From Shinella sp. (GTDB taxonomy: Bacteria; Pseudomonadota; Alphaproteobacteria; Rhizobiales; Rhizobiaceae), in the NCBI GenBank assembly GCA_003248775.1, contig QFQX01000040.1, positions 1 through 42,583 on the forward strand: a stretch of 42,583 nt of DNA, given 5' to 3'. Positions 41,801 to 42,583 of the stretch are shown piece after piece. The position numbers and the translations under genes were made by a program. Each line of letters opens with the position of its first letter. Positions within the stretch are counted from its first letter, which is position 1. Below the pieces are notes generated by a model. That model was not told the DNA's origin. It saw only the letters and a program-made list of their open reading frames with translations, and searched no databases.

Positions 41801-42583
41801 GGCCTTGCCGCTCTCGTCGATCGTGCGGCGCAGGGCTTCCTCACGCTGTTCCAGCGTCATCTCCAGCATGCCGGCGCTTGCGGCAAGCGATGCGCCCAAG
41901 GAAGCGCCGTGCTCGCTGAGGGTGCTCTCCAGTTGGCTGCGCGCGTCATTCAGGGCCAGATTGATGGCGTTGCTGCGATCGTCGAGCGTCGAGCGGATAC
42001 GTTCGTGTGTGTCGGATAGCTTGCCGTCGATATCGGAGATGCCGGTGGAGAGCGTCTGGTCGATATCGCTGAGCACGGTGTTCAGCGCTTGACCGATGCG
42101 GCCGGATCCTTCGCCGAGCTTCTTCTCGATCTGGTTGCCAGCTTCCTCGAGCGTGGCAGTGAGGTAGGACGTATGGCCCGCCAGAGCCATATCGAGCTGC
42201 TCCTGCGTCTCGCCATAGGCAGCGCGGATCGTTTCCGCCTTGTCGGCGAAGGTTGCTTCGAGACGTCGGTCGGCCTCGGCAACTGTTTCGACGATGGCGT
42301 TGGTGCGGCGTTCTAGCGCCTCACCAAGACGGTTCTCGGTTCCACTGATGGATTCCACGAAGGCAGAGGCTCGGCCCTCCAGCGTTTCGTCGAGGCGCGC
42401 CTGTCCCTCGGAAAGGGCGCGGGCAATCTCGCGGCTGCGGGCGTCGAGGGTTTCGTCCAGGCTAGCCTTGACGTCAGACATGGACTGCGCGATCTCGCGG
42501 CCGCGGGTTTCGAGCGTTTCTGCGATCTGATCGTGGTTGAGGGACAGCGCAAGGCCGATGGCTTCCGCGCGACCGTCGAAAGT
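38897..42583 (-). CDS. Giant helical repeat protein, growth-pole-ring (GPR/RgsE)-like, 5' end missing
   Basis: The C-terminal 1228 residues of a much longer protein; the frame stays open to the right edge, so an internal Met at 42481 is not the start. Nearly 900 residues are continuous amphipathic helix in imperfect repeats of the type LDERxxxLxxxLxER, rich in Ala, Glu, Arg, Leu and Ser, like apolipoprotein-type annotations. Then comes a Pro/Ala/Val-rich linker (VPAPQPTPVPVPAP) and a compact C-terminal domain of about 110 residues (VESLNSLSVDIARAIDHDAS, LWRRYQRGERDVFTRRLY). This matches, from memory, GPR of Agrobacterium and RgsE of Sinorhizobium, membrane-anchored proteins of about 2100 residues needed for polar growth. 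A terminator follows. Confidence 0.82.
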   Translation of the reverse strand, partial: TFDGRAEAIGLALSLNHDQIAETLETRGREIAQSMSDVKASLDETLDARSREIARALSEGQARLDETLEGRASAFVESISGTENRLGEALERRTNAIVETVAEADRRLEATFADKAETIRAAYGETQEQLDMALAGHTSYLTATLEEAGNQIEKKLGEGSGRIGQALNTVLSDIDQTLSTGISDIDGKLSDTHERIRSTLDDRSNAINLALNDARSQLESTLSEHGASLGASLAASAGMLEMTLEQREEALRRTIDESGKALDERLRGTGQSLIGQIGNVAGEITRTAEDFSGRVEQSVGGMSARIDETSARIETSLGTLEDRIRNGLDGVDTRVADAGEIFAAKLAEKVSDIEKVGTEAAERVSRILEEGTNLVAQTFEGRTAQIDERLSTMDRALNIGLDNVNRTIEGKAAGLATTLRGAVSDAARELDAEAQRSVDLLNQSGQQFAERIGERSAELSRAVEERSEDLANRIAETQSRLAGQAASVAQTFSEAGDIIANKVAEAEALVGSQIQALSGTLSEAGNTLETRAAAIREALADNTEELAQTMNTVDKALEARGNSIRAVLDERTRELNSMLAGRSAELSRLIDEKATPVIAEYAETGRAAAERITEAARLSAERLRSENQAVVAAISERADKAVEALGTAESSIAESAGRLIQRLGESNTGLAGMIEQVATNIVAADNRLGQTTERFAEASSKAADLISTSSRLLDGKLERLSSISDDTLSQVTAIVGRFSDHSKVLGQASDLLSAAQSNLVGTLEDRQQALRDLAVGLVKRSEEIETTMQGLTNMVESAFERAEQRSGQVAGNLRQSIQTSFADIGKILTETEKQANATAGSMRNALLSAGEDANQSIEKTLSEAEKRSADLADRLRGGLTASLSDVDKLLGEAGRKSDGAANHLREALRQSVEEAVSRFAGATDEIRRSAQDIRKELDLTRSELKRGAFDLPEEAKESAAAMRRAVSEQIKALQDISQLVGRSTQSLEISEPVARRLAEARPVEQPRRAAAPVPAPQPTPVPVPAPVQAPVQARASEPLGLRGSLNTTQAPVPAPAPAPAARQETGGWISDLLRGASRDEEHGMAASQPARPAPARPVEQPPVQQRQADNRNPRHMVESLNSLSVDIARAIDHDASVELWRRYQRGERDVFTRRLYTLKGQQTFDEIKRKYDREPEFRTAVDRYINDFEKLLADVARTDRDKSVTQSYLTSDTGKVYTMLAHAAGRFS

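Noticed and set aside
40217..42019. 600-codon plus-strand open frame opposite the giant coiled-coil gene
   Set aside because: It is a mirror of the repetitive helical coding sequence, without a ribosome site or recognised domain, while the minus strand has clear repeats and a conserved C-terminal domain.
38897..42481. Treating ATG at 42481 as the start of the giant gene
   Set aside because: The same frame remains open from 42482 to the window edge and continues the same repeat pattern, so the gene is cut by the window, not started there.

Overview
This window is an ordinary-looking stretch of chromosome from an alphaproteobacterium of the Rhizobiaceae (Sinorhizobium/Rhizobium/Agrobacterium group). 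The evidence is the high G+C codon use, rhizobial palindromic intergenic repeats, a class II DAHP synthase, a Dme-type malic enzyme, a LuxR/LuxI pair beside the malic enzyme, and a giant growth-pole-ring-like helical protein. From memory, and unverified, the gene order fumC - rpiA - gor - aro - nadE - bluB - luxI/luxR - dme resembles the Sinorhizobium meliloti region carrying sinR/sinI and dme. I see no tRNA, rRNA, insertion sequence, prophage or CRISPR array.

Layout. 1-5.3 kb: an FMN-binding PPOX-family protein, a GGDEF cyclase, and two unrelated fumarases in tandem (class I Fe-S, then class II FumC). 5.4-12.6 kb: an ArsR-type regulator, a secreted L,D-transpeptidase, phosphoglycolate phosphatase, the rpiA - DUF2059 - gor series, and an alpha/beta hydrolase. 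12.8-16.5 kb: class II DAHP synthase, preceded by a possible aromatic-rich leader ORF with a hairpin, then an orphan TadG/TadE-like pair. 16.8-24 kb: a GFA-family zinc protein overlapping a convergent unknown gene, an LTA-synthase-like phosphoglycerol transferase, glutamine-dependent NAD synthetase, a cytoplasmic TolB-like propeller, and bluB under an obvious cobalamin riboswitch. 24.2-31.8 kb: a double-HAMP chemoreceptor, a DUF2865 secreted protein, the LuxI/LuxR quorum pair with a perfect palindromic lux box, malic enzyme, and a 50-residue lipoprotein. 32-38 kb: a TetR regulator, an LpxH-like phosphoesterase, and a four-gene Mla-type lipid ABC transporter (STAS-MlaE, MlaF, MlaD, auxiliary lipoprotein). 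38-42.6 kb: a small gene broken by one in-frame stop, then the C-terminal 1228 residues of a giant coiled-coil protein that runs off the right edge.

Themes. Central carbon metabolism (two fumarases, malic enzyme, RpiA, Gph), redox and cofactors (Gor, NadE, BluB/B12), and cell-envelope work (L,D-transpeptidase, LtaS-like, LpxH-like, Mla, growth-pole protein) dominate. The points most worth a second look are the LuxR protein whose ligand pocket lacks several conserved residues while its target gene has a perfect lux box, the aromatic-rich leader ORF before DAHP synthase, the unlisted 50-aa lipoprotein with a 16-bp palindrome in its promoter region, a Pho-box-like repeat between the LtaS-like gene and nadE, and the nonsense-mutated small gene at 38.1-38.5 kb. 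I did not find a clearly new multi-gene system.
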